A program made the position numbers and the translations under genes. From Limnephilus marmoratus (lineage: Eukaryota; Arthropoda; Insecta; Trichoptera; Limnephilidae), in NCBI GenBank assembly GCA_917880885.1, contig OU862928.1, positions 36,816,962 through 36,880,961 on the forward strand: DNA of 64,000 nucleotides, read 5' to 3'. This document shows positions 53,601-63,740 of the stretch, one piece after another. Each line of letters opens with the position of its first letter. Positions within the stretch are counted from its first letter, which is position 1. Under the pieces are notes generated by a model. That model was not told where the DNA came from. It saw nothing but the letters and a program-made list of their open reading frames with translations, and ran no database searches.

Positions 53601-56600
53601 CCTTAAAAATGTTGGGATTTATAACTAGGCTAACTAGAAATTTTAACAATATTAAGTGTATAAAACTGTTATATTTTGCATATGTTAGAAGTCAACTTGA
53701 ATACAATTCTCCCGTCTGGAACCCATATTACAATATACATGTACAAGCTGTTGAAAGAATACAAAACAAATTCTTACGTTTTCTTAATTTTAAAATGGGT
53801 ATTCCAGCAGTTATGTTGAACTATAATACTATTTTGAATGATATGAATATGCTGAAATTGTCAAACAGAAGAACTTTCACTGACTTGGTATTTCTGTATA
53901 AAATTCTAAATGATTTAGTTGACAGTCCGATATTGCTCGAATTGATAAGCTTCCGGATTCCAATACGTAAGTAATACTATGTAGAAGTCAGGATTTATTT
54001 CAGCGCAGTAATTCTGGAACTAACTATCATATGTATTCCTCTTTGCCCAGAATACTAATGGAGGGAAACAATTATACCAAGTCAGTGGACATCTTCAATT
54101 TATCTTTAAACAAATATAAAATATTGTTACGAAGGCAGTTCAGTTATGTACAATAAATACTGTGTATTTCTTACTATTCATATGTAAAAGCCCCGAAAAA
54201 GGGCGTTAATAAATAAATAAATAAATAAACTGTCATTCCGTTTTTTACTATGACAAATTATGAGTCAATTTAAAAGGCTTTAAATTATTTTTTCCTTTGG
54301 AACTTTCAAATTAAAAGTATGTATAAACGCTCTTCTGCTAAAATGCAATGTTCTGTAAAAATTTTGAGTCAATCCATCGATTACTTTCCGAGATTAGCGA
54401 ACGCAAACATACGGAACCAAAATTTTTATAGATTAATTATATAGTGTTGTATGAAAAGTTTTTGAAAGCTGTAAACCCGTGTTAATTACATAAATTGAAT
54501 TTATTTAAAAAATATTATTTTAAATTGATAGTAATCTCTTAACTGAGGTGTTTAAACTCCCAACCCCAATGAGTGCAAACCAATTGATTTGCACTCACTT
54601 AAGTCTTAGCTTCTGGACCGAACAGACATGCGAAAGCTATCAGTTTGAGACAAAAACTCAAGACATAAGGCCTCTGAAGATGGACAGTGAGATCTGTCCG
54701 AAAAGTCAGGAGTTAAAAAGTCCTTTTAAGGACTACGTTACGCGGGTAAACCGAGAAAATTGTTCTACATATATATACACTTTGGGAGGTGGGTATGGAT
54801 ATCGCCGCCCCGGGAACCATTAATTGGATAACCAAAACCTCTGCCATAAGTCACCCCAAGTGGTTGCTACTTTTGGTGACTTAACAGTGGTGCCCGGATT
54901 CATGGGGTGAGGTTTGTCCAGGTCTTGGCGGCGGATGCGTCTGCCCACTTACTGCGTGGCGGGCCGGGTCGAGAGAGAGAGGCCTTTTGACCTTTCCAGC
55001 CGGACTCTCTCGGATATCGCCTTGCACCGCAGTTGGAGGGATGGATTCATACATCCGTCACTCCTGGACACCCTGACCTCTAGATTCCTATCTACTCCTC
55101 CTTCCCAGAACGTCATATCCTTCCCATCCTTAACAAGACCCTCAACACAGCATCCCCTAAGATGACATAGGCCCTGAGGGAAAATATTTTCCTCAGGGCC
55201 TTTTGTATGGAGCTAATGCATTAAAAAAAACACTTGCTTATTAATACTCGTATATTATATTACACCAATGTGTCGTAATTTGCGTAGTTCGAAAATTAAT
55301 TTAGTAATAGTTAGCTAATTTCGTGTTTTTTGTGAAGTGTTATAAAATACACGATGGCAATGAATCGTAAGGAAATATAATATATATTTTGAAGACAAAT
55401 GTAGTTGTATCATATTGTGGTGTTTCTATAGAAAAAATACCACGCCGAGAGTTTTTCATGGTTGGATTATGTCATTTTATTAACATTAAAGCGGATTTTG
55501 AAATAGCCAATAAGTCAACCATGACTTGTTTCAAACCATTGGGCATGAATAAACTACTTGGAACCGGTGCCGTACAAAATAATTAAAAAAATATATTAAT
55601 GCATTAACAGTCTCGCTAACACATACATTAATTATAGTTTTACAAGGGGTTCCAACATCGTACCTTGTGGAACTCCACAATTCGTTCGGATTTGTTTTTT
55701 TTTTACAATAGCTCCACGCAGAAGGCCTTGAAGAAGATAATTATCTTCAGGGCTTGCGTCATCTTTGAGGATGCCGTGTGGAGGGTCTGGAAAAGGAAGG
55801 AGAGGAAGTTCTGGGAAGGAAACAAGGTATGAGGGGTGCGTAGGAATCTAGGGTCGGTGTATCCAAGAGTGACGGACTTTTGAATCTATCCTTACCACTG
55901 CCGTGTAAGGCAATGATCCGAGAGTCCTGCTGGAGAGGTCAAAAGATCTCCCTTAACCAATTTTTCCGATCAAGCTTGCCACACAGTTGGTGGATAGACG
56001 CATCCGCCGCCAAGATCCGGATAAACCTCACCCCATGAATCCGGGCACCCCTGCTAAGTCACCAACGTAGCAAACACTTGGGGTGACCTATGGCAGATGG
56101 GATAAATTACCCTTAATCGGAAAATATTCTCGAATAGGAAAGGTTCATAAAAGTAAGGAATAAGAGAGTGGTTAAAAATTTTAAATAGAGAAAGGTTTTT
56201 AATTAGAAAAAATTAATATCAAAGTCGGGTTGTTTCAAAAAATTTGACGGATTAATCAAATATTTGAAGTTAATTTTCACGTTCTGTGTAGGTTCTGTTT
56301 TATGAAGCAACTGGCCTATGATGATATAACAACAGAACTTGAATATAAATTACACAGAACGTGAAAATTAATTTAAAATATTTTATGAATCCGTTTCAAA
56401 ATATTTTTGAAATAACCTGTCCTTAGACAGAAAAAGGGTGAATAAACGAAGAAGTTCACAGACTTACCAGGAAACCAGCAAGTCTTTAGTCCAAATCCTG
56501 GCGTAATATAGTACTCTGGTAAGTCTGCTTTGAATTGCATGAAGGCTAACAGAGCAGTGAGAGGGAAGGGGGCCCCCCAGCCGTACAGGCAGTAGAGGAC

Positions 56601-56655
56601 ATAACGCCGTCCCTCGGCTTCCCGTCGGTCAAGACGAGGTGCTCTGAATGATTTC
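50405..56655 (-). CDS. Methuselah-like G-protein-coupled receptor, partial (C-terminal transmembrane region)
   Basis: Three phase-compatible exons encode the second half of the seven-transmembrane domain of a class B (secretin-like) receptor of the methuselah family. SFRAPRLDRREAEGRRYVLY leads into TM4 and GLKTCWFPD carries the conserved loop cysteine. FYFYLPVLILSVCNLLMF is TM5, FFIHLKLSIFMGVSWIAEAI is TM6 and LIQFNYFLGIFLFFILVW is TM7. Methuselah family members have been linked to stress resistance and lifespan in Drosophila; ligand and role here are unknown. Upstream exons (ectodomain, TM1-3) are not found and are probably beyond the window. The intron between the first two exons is 5 kb and holds a Helitron and LINEs. 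Confidence 0.85.
50650..51231 (+). mobile_element. LINE fragment, RT C-terminal region (endonuclease-RT group)
   Basis: Plus-strand pieces RTRSRVQAAEMRNLRGVEGV, LKWLGHVLRMSDDRISRKIL and, after a frameshift near 51044, WVEAEQSAQDRNEWRRLVDV then VGPRPVFGEEEEDGDDDN. It lies in the 695-bp intron of the receptor, antisense to it. Confidence 0.75.
51301..51472 (-). CDS. Methuselah-like receptor exon: TM5 and intracellular loop 3
   Basis: Acceptor TATTGTTTTCAG, donor GGG|GTAATA. It joins in phase 1 to the upstream exon making Asp (CWFPD-RESNFFYFY). The loop is charged (KRETEVLNNVGNRRNDQSTK). Confidence 0.85.
51556..52850 (-). mobile_element. Helitron with Rep N-terminal remnant
   Basis: On the minus strand the 3' end is CCACAGCGAAGCGTGG hairpin, GTCGGGTTCAG and CTAG followed by T (51556-51559). 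Inside lies the N-terminal half of the Rep/helicase protein. The helicase is absent and the 5' terminus is not evident. Confidence 0.78.
51790..52839 (-). pseudogene. Helitron Rep/helicase, N-terminal fragment, frameshifted
   Basis: A basic N-terminus (RREKRLKSLRVKARRRR) leads to the zinc-finger motifs CPHCKAMKFKGETQGMCC. Then, after a frame change near 52340, come KYNSCFQMTSFGANVITENF and MPTFKIQGQIYHKAGSLLPF. After another near 52050, RMFKNAIDHVPSDSHKIIIS, HNAPTINEVGIVMVGKEF and QRRNHQLQRIADTNRC follow. The order is that of Helitron Rep proteins up to just before the rolling-circle HUH domain. Confidence 0.85.
53150..54235 (+). mobile_element. LINE, RT palm to 3' end, with long open frame
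   Basis: 259 open codons (53195-53974): GVPQGSHLGPIFFILFINDL, catalytic LLFADDLKIF, IKDLGITFQSNLSFVNHITE and YVRSQLEYNSPVWNPYYNIH. Beyond 53974 the frame is broken. The 3' UTR ends AAAGCCCCGAAAAAGGGCG (hairpin) and TTAATAAATAAATAAATAAA. No flanking duplication determined. Confidence 0.87.
54236..54780. other. Unassigned, with a perfect short hairpin
   Basis: GAGTGCAAA and TTTGCACTC (about 54571-54596) form a 9-bp perfect stem. No coding signal recognised. Confidence 0.45.
54781..55228 (+). mobile_element. Short LINE-derived element, copy 1 (5' UTR plus 3' end, internal deletion)
   Basis: 54783-55125 matches the 5' region of the full-length LINE (GGGTATGGATATCGCCGCCC; GCGTGGCGGGCCGG; CCGGACTCTC). 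It then jumps to the LINE's last residues and 3' UTR (RPSTQHP, GGCCCTGAGGGAAAATATTT). The short ORF 54914-55165 fuses the two ends in frame. ACACTT occurs on both flanks and may be the target duplication. Confidence 0.88.
55229..55685. other. Unassigned spacer
   Basis: AT-rich. An open frame at 55389-55586 (VVSYCGVSIEKIPRREFFMV) is not recognised. Confidence 0.35.
55686..56098 (-). mobile_element. Short LINE-derived element, copy 2, antisense
   Basis: Reverse orientation of the 54781 element: poly-T at 55687, 3' hairpin text GAAGATAATTATCTTC, then the same internal junction, and the 5' UTR ending at GGTCACCCCAAGTG near 56090. It is 5' truncated by about 60 bp. Confidence 0.85.
56270..56371. 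repeat. Foldback hairpin near the receptor exon
   Basis: TTAATTTTCACGTTCTGTGT plus A (56270-56290) is perfectly complementary to 56351-56371, and inside it GGTTCTGTT pairs with AACAGAACT. The stem totals about 30 bp with a 30-bp loop. Confidence 0.9.
56468..56655 (-). CDS. Methuselah-like receptor exon: loop, TM4 and extracellular loop 2
   Basis: Acceptor CACCTCTTTAACAG, donor CTG|GTAAGT. Begins with the last base of a codon, ends one base into the Asp codon completed by the next exon. YVLYCLYGWGAPFPLTALLA is TM4, and FGLKTCWF holds the conserved cysteine. Confidence 0.87.
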
Positions 56656-57005
56656 CTGTTAAAGAGGTGAGTAAAAGTTGAGTCGTTTGACAATACCAGA
56701 TATTATTTTGCACTCTTTTGGAATGTTCATAATCACAGTTGGTTTGTTTTCATCAATATCAATATTTTTTAATTCATCCAATAGGATGCCGACCTGATCT
56801 CGCTTGGAAATACAAATTTCGGAACAAAAAACCCAGTTCAATATGACTTAAATTTAAACCCAAAAATAATACCAAGGTACTTACATCTATATTGACGTTA
56901 GTTTCAAGTATTTAAGTTTTATTTTTTATTTTTGCTGCAGCCATTATCAGCCATTATTAACCAATTAAGAAAACCTTAAGACGATAATATACCCTAAAAT
57001 ATATT
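56656..57005. other. Intron, nothing recognised
   Basis: An open frame at 56841-56659 on the minus strand (EICISKRDQVGILLDELKNI) does not resemble methuselah TM1-3 and is not recognised. Confidence 0.4.
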
Positions 57006-57220
57006 CAGAATCTTAACGACGTAAGTAAAAAAGCGTGTATACAAATTGCGACTCGCGACCTGTGTATTGGACGGAACTACTGTCGAATTTGCCGTATCAA
57101 AGAAAATAAGAAGACGAAAAATAATGTGGGAATCTGAACGTCGTAAGTGAAGAAAGCGTGTAAACAAAAAATATACCCCGCGGCATGGCGTATTGGACGA
57201 ACGTACGGTCGAATTCACCC
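57006..57220 (+). repeat. Diverged tandem duplication, about 125 bp apart
   Basis: AATCTTAACGACGTAAGT...GTGTATTGGACGGAAC...GTCGAATT at 57010 and AATCTGAACGTCGTAAGT...GCGTATTGGACGAACG...GTCGAATT at 57130 align over about 90 bp. Confidence 0.8.
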
Positions 57221-57654
57221 TAGCGGGCCTGGAGATTGGACTTTTCCGCCGCGTTCATTTTAATTAATTCTGAAGAATGTGTTACAAATATTTAAAATAT
57301 GTCTCCATGTTGTCCTCCCGAAGTTATTAATCCATCGTCTAAAAAAATAAAATCTGGTGCTTACAGCTAACTTTATAGCTGAAAAACGGGTTATAAAGTT
57401 TTGAAATCGTTGTACGTAAAATATATTAATGGTAAGCTACTGTTTTTATCAATCTAAAATATAAGTAACTAGCATCCCCTGTGCGGCATGGAAATAAAAA
57501 AGGTATCATAGTTACGAATTTGCCAGAAATGATTTAAATGAGTTTTGAGCAAACAAAAATTATTAAGGTTGTGTATAACATTTAGTGCGGGAAAAAAGAT
57601 TCCGAAGTACCCCTCGTAATAGTGTCTACTGTCCCAATTAGTCAATCGTCAAGT
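57221..57654. other. Unassigned spacer
   Basis: No recognised content. Confidence 0.4.
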
Positions 57655-57834
57655 CACAATCGAGAAACCAGCTAGAGGATGCGGACGTTGAGATTCATTC
57701 ACGGCAGACCAACGATCATACACATTCTCGCTGATACTGCCAGGTGATGAGTGAGGTATCCCACCCGACATTAGTGTTCTTCGTATCACCATACTTGTTT
57801 TAATTGTCATTTCTTTCAGATGCTTGCAGCACAC
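57655..57834 (-). CDS. Orphan exon-like open frame, unknown product
   Basis: A 61-codon minus-strand frame ending in a stop reads IKTSMVIRRTLMSGGIPHSS and DRWSAVNESQRPHPLAGFSI. Base composition is less AT-rich than the flanks and it abuts the LINE at 57835. It could be the last exon of an unseen gene or part of an element. No domain recognised. Confidence 0.25.
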
Positions 57835-59515
57835 CCAAGATGTTAATACTTTGTATATGTTGTTTAAATGTCAATTGCTGATCAATGCATAGGCCCAGGT
57901 ATTTTTCCTGGATCAGGATTTGCAGGTCATTATTTTCAATTTTTAAGGGTACATGACGAGGAATTATTTTACAGGTTGAGCTTAAGATCATGTACCCTGT
58001 TTTTTTACATTCATTGTTAAAATATTTGATTGGAGCCAACTGTTGATTTTTTCTAGGTCTCTTTGTGCATTTTCTAGTAAGATGTCTAAATCTTTACCCC
58101 AGTAGAAAATTGCAGTATCATCTGCACATTAAAAGATTTCATCATTTAAAATTAATTGCGAAATGTGATTGATGTAAATTTGGAACAGTAGTGGACCAAG
58201 TATGGATCCCTGCGGAACTCCATAGTTTATTGGAACGTAGTTGCTATTTTGATTGTTAATGCTAAGTAATTGCTTTCTATTGCTAAGATGTGATTTGAAT
58301 AGATTAAGAGCAAGACCAACTACACCAATTTTCTCGAGTTTCTTGAGAAGTATGTTATGGCTAACTGTATCAAAGGCTTTTTGAAGGTCAACTAATGTAG
58401 ATAAAATATAATTTCCACCATCAATGCCATTCCTAAGTTTACTGATTAAGTCATTTACTGCTCCTAGTGTGTTTGATTTTTTCCTAAAGCCATATTGTTT
58501 TTTATAAAAGATTGATTTTTTTAACAGAAAATCGTTTAATATTTCGTAAATTACACGTTTAAATTTTTTTGATAAAATTGGTAAAATTGAGATGGGTCTG
58601 TAGTTTGAGGTATTGGTTTCGGACCCACCTTTGTGAATTCGTATCACCTTAGCAATTTTACAGCTATCGAGAAAAGTTCCCTCTTTAAAACATTTAAAAA
58701 AAATAATTTATTGAAAATTTTTGATACAATATGTATAATAGATACATGAAATAATGAAAAGTATATAAAAAAGCTTAATATAATAAATGTGTGTATGGGT
58801 ATAATATTGGTTTTTTACTTTTATTTTTATTTCTATTGTTATAATGAATATTTTAATACATTGATTGATTAATTTAGTTAAATTGGGAACCAATTCTGTG
58901 GCGAGACTTAGCACTGTCTTACATTTAAGTGAATCGTAACCAGCACTTGCATTTGGTTTTAGAGATTTTAATATTTGACTTATTTATAGCTCTGTAGTGG
59001 GTTTAAGATATAAAGATTCAATGCTGTCATACACTAATGTTATTTCAATGACTGGATTGTGTTTGACTTTGCCATGTATATTATCGGCTAAGGAGGAGTC
59101 AATGATGCAAAAAATTTGTTAAATTTGTCGCGTATCTCTACATTGTTAGTGATTATTTCATCATTAATGATTAATTTATTACAAAAACTTCTAGAGGTGC
59201 TAGATTGGTTCTTAAGAAGATTATTAATTAAGTTCCAAGTTTTTTTACTGTTGTTTTCGCATTTTTTTAAAAGATTACTATAGTGTGTGTTTTAAGTTTC
59301 GTTTTTTTGGAGTGATATTATTTCTTAATTCAAAAAATCCGCGTTTATTGCGTTATTTGGTTGTTTTTTTTTTAGTTACAGATGTAATTTATTTCTTTTA
59401 TTGATTTATTTATTTTATAAGGTCTTTGGTTATCCAGTCTGGGTTATTTATGTTTTGTGGTTTTAATTTTAGTTGTGCTATTATTCGTTGTACTATTTTA
59501 GTTGTACTATTTCGT
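57835..59515 (-). mobile_element. LINE, RT part, left of the full-length LINE insertion
   Basis: Minus strand: NYRPISILPILSKKFKRVIY, KKQYGFRKKSNTLGAVNDLI, LVDLQKAFDTVSHNILLKKL, NYGVPQGSILGPLLFQIYIN, then after frame breaks KYLGLCIDQQLTFKQHIQSI. Its endonuclease lies at 63741-63105, on the other side of the insertion, giving the correct order on the minus strand. Confidence 0.85.
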
Positions 59516-59518
59516 AAT

Positions 59519-62500
59519 TTGGTAGGCGGGTATGGGTACCGCCGCCCTGGGAACCATTTATTGGATGACCAACACCTCTGCCACAGGTCACCCCAAGTGG
59601 TTCGCTACGTTTGGTGACTTAGCAGGGGTGCCCGGGTTCTTGGGGTAATGTTTGTCCAGGTCTTGATGGCGGGTGCGTCGGCCCACCTTCTGCGTGGCGG
59701 GCCGGATTGGGAGATGCTGGTTGAGGGAGACCCTTTACAACCGGTTACCGCTGTCCGGGCCGCTCGGTAGTACAGGGGCCCGACCCTCAGGCTCACGACT
59801 GAGGGTGGGCTGCCCCATCAACGAGTGCAAAAACCCCGCCGCTGCTGTTGTGCCGGTTCGTGACCGGAGGGGACCCAGCAGTAGCGTTTGGGGCGCATTG
59901 GGCGACCTCTCCAGCCGGACTCTCCCTGCCCATCGCCTTGCACCGCAGTGGGTGGGTTGGATACATACGTCCGTCACTCCTGGAAACTCTGAACCCCAGC
60001 ATCCTACCCACCCCTTATACCTTTTCCCTCCCAGACCTTCCTTCCTCTCATATCAAAAAAACAAAAAACCAACAATTAAAATCATGAACTTGCAACCTAC
60101 AATAATTAACGTCATTACAGCGGCGAGACGTAGGCGTCCCCGGTGCGGGCCAAAACTGTTGGTGAATTACACCAACATTCGCGGCCTGCACACCAATTTA
60201 AACTCTGTCCACCACCACCTTTTTTCTCAACGCCCAAACCTACTCTTCCTGTCTGAAACTCAGATAGCTGAGCCTGTAGACACCTCCTATCTGGACTGCC
60301 CGGGCTTCACCCTCGCAGGCAAGTTCAGACCTAAAGGAGGTGTCTGTCTCTATAGTCGAGCTGACGTCAACTGTGTGCGACTGTTGAATCTGGAAAACTC
60401 CAGATTCGACGTAATGTGGGTACGCGTCAATCTTGCCAGTATGGTAAGATTCTACGCGTGTTTATACCGCTCACCGAACCTGAGCGAATCAGACACGTCC
60501 GAGCTCTTCAAACACTTAAGCGACACTATTGATGACCTCTTGCCCCGCTACCCTACGGCAGAGTTTGTGGTCCTGGGGGACTTCAATGTTCATAACGAAC
60601 CTTGGTTGAAGTTCTCAGGATCAACAGACTCGGCTGGACGCCAAGCGGAATCCTTTGCCCTTTGCTACGGATTGGAGCAAATGGTTCAGGAGCCTACAAG
60701 GGTTCCTGATGTCCAGACTCACCGTTCCAATCTGTTAGACCTATTTTTAACTACTGTGCCACACGGTTACAGGATTGAAGTCACAGCGCCTTTAGGATCG
60801 TCCGACCACTGCCTGGTGACGACATCAATCCCTGTAAACTTCAGACCACCAAACGAGAGGCTGAAGAGAAAAGTGTGGCACTATAGGTCAGCAGATTGGT
60901 TCGGTCTGCGGGCACATTTTAATGCTTTTCCGTGGTCAGCTGTCTGTTTTCGGACTTCGGATCCCTCAAGATGTGCCCAGGAAATTGGTGAAGTCATCAC
61001 ATCCGCGATGGATGGCTTCATCAAATCTACTGTTAAGGAAACTGGTGTAGGCTCAAAGCCGTGGTTCAGTCAACAATGCGCTGAAGCAGTGCGACGAAAA
61101 AACGCGGCTTACCGAGCCTACAACACATCTAGAACATCCGAAGACAGAACAGCTTACAACAAAATGGCAAAGGAAACCAAGAGAATCATAAATAGGTCAA
61201 AATTCGAGCACGACCAGCAGATCAGCAGAAAGCTGACTGCATGCCCGCATGGCAGCAGGCAATTCTGGTCACTTGCGGGCTCAATAGGTCGCAATTTCTG
61301 CAAATCCAGTCTGCCACCTCTTACCAGACCTGACGGCTCACTAGCAAACACCGCCACCGAAAAGGCTAACTTACTAGGTAAAATTTTTGCGGATAACTCA
61401 ACCCTCGATGACCAAGGTGCGGTCCCGACGTCGGTTCCTCACTGCGGTTTTCATATGAAAAAGCTGAGGATCCGGTATCGGGAAGTACTCCATGTTTTAC
61501 GAGGGCTTGATGTTAATAAAGCTAGTGGGCCCGACGGAATACCTGCCCTGGTATTGCAGAGGTGCGCTGCAGAATTAGCTCCAATTTTGACGAAGCTTTT
61601 TAAACTGTCCCTGAAGACTGGCTCTGTGCCCTCTGGTTGGAAAAAAGCGGTTATCCATCCTATTCCAAAGAAGGGTGACCGCTCCAACCCGGCCAACTAC
61701 CGCCCCATAGCGATCACATCAGTTCTGTCTAAGGTGATGGAACGTGCGATCAACGACAAACTGCTCACATACCTCGAGAAGAACAAAATTATCAACGACC
61801 GTCAATACGGATTCCGGCGGAACTGCTCGTGCGGTGATCTTCTCGCGTATGTGACGCATGTTTGGGGGCGATGCCTGGAACATTTCGGTGAGACCCAAAC
61901 GGTTGCACTGGACATCTCCAAGGCCTTTGACCGGGTTTGGCACCGAGGACTTGTCAACAAACTGCTTTCTTACGGACTTCCCGCATCCTTGTGTACGTGG
62001 ATTGCCGACTTCTTGAGGGGGAGGTCGATTCAGACGGTAGTCGATGGTTTCACCTCTTCCTCACACTCGATAAATGCTGGCGTCCCGCAGGGATCGGTTC
62101 TGTCTCCAACTTTGTTTTTGTTGCACATCAACGACCTTTTGTCATGTGCACCAATTCACTGTTATGCGGATGACAGTACAGTTCATGATAGCTTTTTGTT
62201 TGACAAGCCCCCAAAGGGCTCACAAACTCCAACAGCTCGTAGGGCTTTGAAGCAAAGAATGGACGGCTACCTCGAGAGTGTTTTCTCTTGGGGTAAAAAT
62301 AATCTCGTTGAATTTAATGTTTCAAAGACCCAATCTTGTCTGATTACGTCCAAAAGGGATCGAAATGAAAATCTAGCCTCTTTCAATGGAAGCAATCTTC
62401 CGAACAGGCCCTCCATTGATATGCTTGGTGTAACCCTAAGTGACCAGCTCAGGTATGGGGGCTCCATCGAAGCCAGAGTAAAGCTAGCCTCCCAAAAACT

Positions 62501-63097
62501 GGGCGTACTGTACAGGGCCCGCAGATACTTTAATAGTAAACGACTGCTAACCTTGTACAAATCACAAGTACGCCCCACGGTTGAATTTGGTAGCCACCTC
62601 TGGTCTGGAGCTCCAAAATACCTGAAAAATACCCTCGATTCTGTGCAGAAACGGGCGGTCCGTTTGATAGATTCTCCCATCTTAACAGACGGATTGCAAT
62701 CTTTAGAGCACAGGCGTCGGGTGGGAATGCTATCCTTGTTCTACCGGTATTACAATGGAAGATGCTCCGAGGAACTAGCACCATCGATCCCTTCGGCACC
62801 GGTGCATATTCGGGAAACACGCCAAACGCGTGCCCAACATTTGTACACGGTTGACATTTGTCACATGAGAACGGGTCGTTTCTTCGACTCGTTCTTGTGT
62901 TCAACAGGTCGGCTGTGGAATGATTTGCCGGCCTCTGTGTTTCCTCCTTCCTACAACATGGGTCTCTTCAAGACCAATGTTCATTCCTTCCTCTCCTCAA
63001 AAAGACCCTCCACACAGCATCCCAGATGACATAGGCCCTGAGGGAAATTATTTTCCTCAGGGCCTCCTGTGTGGAGTTAATGTAAAAAAAAAAAAAA
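59519..63097 (+). mobile_element. Full-length APE-type LINE with single intact ORF and poly-A
   Basis: About 3.58 kb. 5' UTR beginning GGTAGGCGGGTATGGGTACC, single ORF, 3' UTR with perfect hairpin GGCCCTGAGG...CCTCAGGGCC (63031-63065), and an 18-base A tail. Inserted in the linker of an older antisense LINE. Target duplication not obvious. It may be competent to move. Confidence 0.9.
60084..63029 (+). CDS. LINE ORF2-like protein: AP endonuclease and reverse transcriptase
   Basis: The frame is open from 59673 (1118 codons), but the likely start is ATG 60084 (MNLQPTIINV), giving about 981 residues. Upstream codons overlap the 5' UTR shared by short derivatives. Endonuclease: [110 protein letters not shown] and catalytic CYADDST. 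The thumb and C-terminal end reads VEFGSHLWSGAPKYLKN and RLWNDLPASVFPPSYN, ending SKRPSTQHPR. No stop or frameshift. It acts in cis on its own RNA by target-primed reverse transcription. Family: jockey/CR1-like group, exact clade not assigned. Confidence 0.92.
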   Translation: MNLQPTIINVITAARRRRPRCGPKLLVNYTNIRGLHTNLNSVHHHLFSQRPNLLFLSETQIAEPVDTSYLDCPGFTLAGKFRPKGGVCLYSRADVNCVRLLNLENSRFDVMWVRVNLASMVRFYACLYRSPNLSESDTSELFKHLSDTIDDLLPRYPTAEFVVLGDFNVHNEPWLKFSGSTDSAGRQAESFALCYGLEQMVQEPTRVPDVQTHRSNLLDLFLTTVPHGYRIEVTAPLGSSDHCLVTTSIPVNFRPPNERLKRKVWHYRSADWFGLRAHFNAFPWSAVCFRTSDPSRCAQEIGEVITSAMDGFIKSTVKETGVGSKPWFSQQCAEAVRRKNAAYRAYNTSRTSEDRTAYNKMAKETKRIINRSKFEHDQQISRKLTACPHGSRQFWSLAGSIGRNFCKSSLPPLTRPDGSLANTATEKANLLGKIFADNSTLDDQGAVPTSVPHCGFHMKKLRIRYREVLHVLRGLDVNKASGPDGIPALVLQRCAAELAPILTKLFKLSLKTGSVPSGWKKAVIHPIPKKGDRSNPANYRPIAITSVLSKVMERAINDKLLTYLEKNKIINDRQYGFRRNCSCGDLLAYVTHVWGRCLEHFGETQTVALDISKAFDRVWHRGLVNKLLSYGLPASLCTWIADFLRGRSIQTVVDGFTSSSHSINAGVPQGSVLSPTLFLLHINDLLSCAPIHCYADDSTVHDSFLFDKPPKGSQTPTARRALKQRMDGYLESVFSWGKNNLVEFNVSKTQSCLITSKRDRNENLASFNGSNLPNRPSIDMLGVTLSDQLRYGGSIEARVKLASQKLGVLYRARRYFNSKRLLTLYKSQVRPTVEFGSHLWSGAPKYLKNTLDSVQKRAVRLIDSPILTDGLQSLEHRRRVGMLSLFYRYYNGRCSEELAPSIPSAPVHIRETRQTRAQHLYTVDICHMRTGRFFDSFLCSTGRLWNDLPASVFPPSYNMGLFKTNVHSFLSSKRPSTQHPR

Positions 63098-63104
63098 AAA
63101 ATTA

Positions 63105-63740
63105 GAATTAATTTTATTTGTAAGGAAGTTTACAAGATTGTCATAATTTAATACCGAGTTGTCATTCATATTTAAATGAAAGAGATTTTGCATGATATCA
63201 TTCTTTAGATTATCAAGATTAATATGTGTTTATTTTTGGGACGATTTTAAAGACGTGCTTTTAACATATGTGTAAATTACGTCAAGGAGTAGTATATTGT
63301 GTTCGGATATGGAATTATCACAGTTCGTTAGTGAGTATGATAGTTTTGTATCTGTGAGTATATGATCTATGATTGTGTTTGTATTTTCTGTGATGGGTGT
63401 GGCGTGTTTTTTGTTCAAAATAATGTAATTATTAAATCTAATTGTATTCGTATATTTACAAGTACGAATATTGGCAGAGTCAAGTAGATTTATATTGAAG
63501 TCCCCAAATACAATACCTCTTTTATATGATTCTAGATGAAATGATAGTGTTTTCAAGAAGTCTTTGAAAACAGTATTTGGTTTTTTGTACACTAAGCCTA
63601 TTTTTAGATTGAACTTGTTTACATGAAGCCATAGAAAGTTGTTGTCGGGGTCACTAGTATTATTAATCACATAGTATTCCAAGGAATCTTTTATAGATAT
63701 AAAAAATCCGCCACCAGCTCCATGCGGCCTGCAAGATGTG
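63105..63740 (-). mobile_element. LINE endonuclease part, right of the full-length LINE insertion
   Basis: Minus strand from 63735: RPHGAGGGFFISIKDSLEYY, LKIGLVYKKPNTVFKDFLKT, VFGDFNINLLDSA and HNILLLDVIYTYVKS. It is the upstream half of the LINE at 57835-59515. Confidence 0.85.

Noticed and set aside
56659..56841. Minus-strand frame next to the TM4 exon as a possible receptor exon
   Set aside because: Does not resemble methuselah TM1-3 or ectodomain, and the TM4 exon acceptor at 56656-56657 interrupts the run.
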